Below are positions 6,607 through 6,616 of a stretch of 6,616 nucleotides of DNA, in pieces. Each line of letters starts with the position of its first letter. Positions within the stretch are counted from its first letter, which is position 1. Source of the DNA: an uncultured Erysipelotrichaceae bacterium (lineage in GTDB: Bacteria; Bacillota_I; Bacilli_A; Erysipelotrichales; Coprobacillaceae); the NCBI GenBank assembly GCA_900550005.1, contig URQL01000096.1, forward strand, positions 1-6,616, written 5' to 3'. The translations under genes and the position numbers were made by a program. Below the pieces are notes generated by a model. It was not told where the DNA came from. It searched no databases and saw only the letters and a list, made by a program, of their open reading frames with translations.

Positions 6607-6616
6607 ATGAAAATTT
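6607..6616 (+). CDS. Start of a further gene, cut by the window edge (probably rmlB or rmlD)
   Basis: An ATG directly after the rmlC stop begins M-K-I and runs off the window after ten bases. It is preceded by a good Shine-Dalgarno, AAGGAGA (6593-6599), inside the end of rmlC and 7 nt upstream, so this is very likely a true start. Both RmlB (dTDP-glucose 4,6-dehydratase) and RmlD (4-dehydrorhamnose reductase) often begin MKI before their Rossmann glycine motif. Operon logic favours one of these, but three codons cannot decide. Confidence 0.55.

Noticed and set aside
1..6616. CRISPR arrays, tRNA or rRNA genes, insertion sequences, long direct repeats
   Set aside because: I looked for these and saw none; almost all of the window is coding, and the longest gap is the 66 bp before rmlA.

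Overview
The window looks like part of a surface-polysaccharide locus from a low-GC Gram-positive bacterium (Bacillota). The DNA is strongly AT-rich, Shine-Dalgarno sites are strong (AGGAGG type), and the genes are packed on one strand. The proteins resemble those of rhamnose-containing cell-wall polysaccharide clusters. I cannot name the genus: the protein style would fit Lactobacillales or Erysipelotrichia, but this is only an impression.

Layout, all on the + strand. Positions 1-570 hold the 3' end of an ABC exporter ATPase (Wzt/TagH/RgpD type) that carries a C-terminal beta-rich extension. Positions 576-1361 encode the partner permease (Wzm/TagG/RgpC type). Positions 1371-3863 encode an 830-residue protein with two N-terminal beta-rich modules followed by two GT2 glycosyltransferase domains. 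A rho-independent terminator at 3869-3894 ends this block. Positions 3905-5071 encode a fusion of a MerR-type DNA-binding domain with a SAM-dependent methyltransferase. Only 66 bp follow before rmlA (5138-6016) and rmlC (6031-6606). A further gene starts at 6607 and is cut by the window edge; it is presumably rmlB or rmlD.

How it fits together: RmlA and RmlC make dTDP-L-rhamnose precursors, the tandem GT2 protein probably builds or extends the glycan, and the ABC pair exports the lipid-linked product. The most interesting point is the 66-bp gap before rmlA. It holds a textbook MerR-family promoter: TTGACC, a 19-bp spacer, then TAATAT, with a near-perfect 10+1+10 bp inverted repeat centred in the spacer. 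This suggests that the adjacent MerR-methyltransferase controls dTDP-rhamnose synthesis. The second notable point is that the exporter ATPase tail and the glycosyltransferase N-terminus seem to share the same GW...R-x-D-V...G-F/W module, which may be a common glycan-recognition or docking domain.
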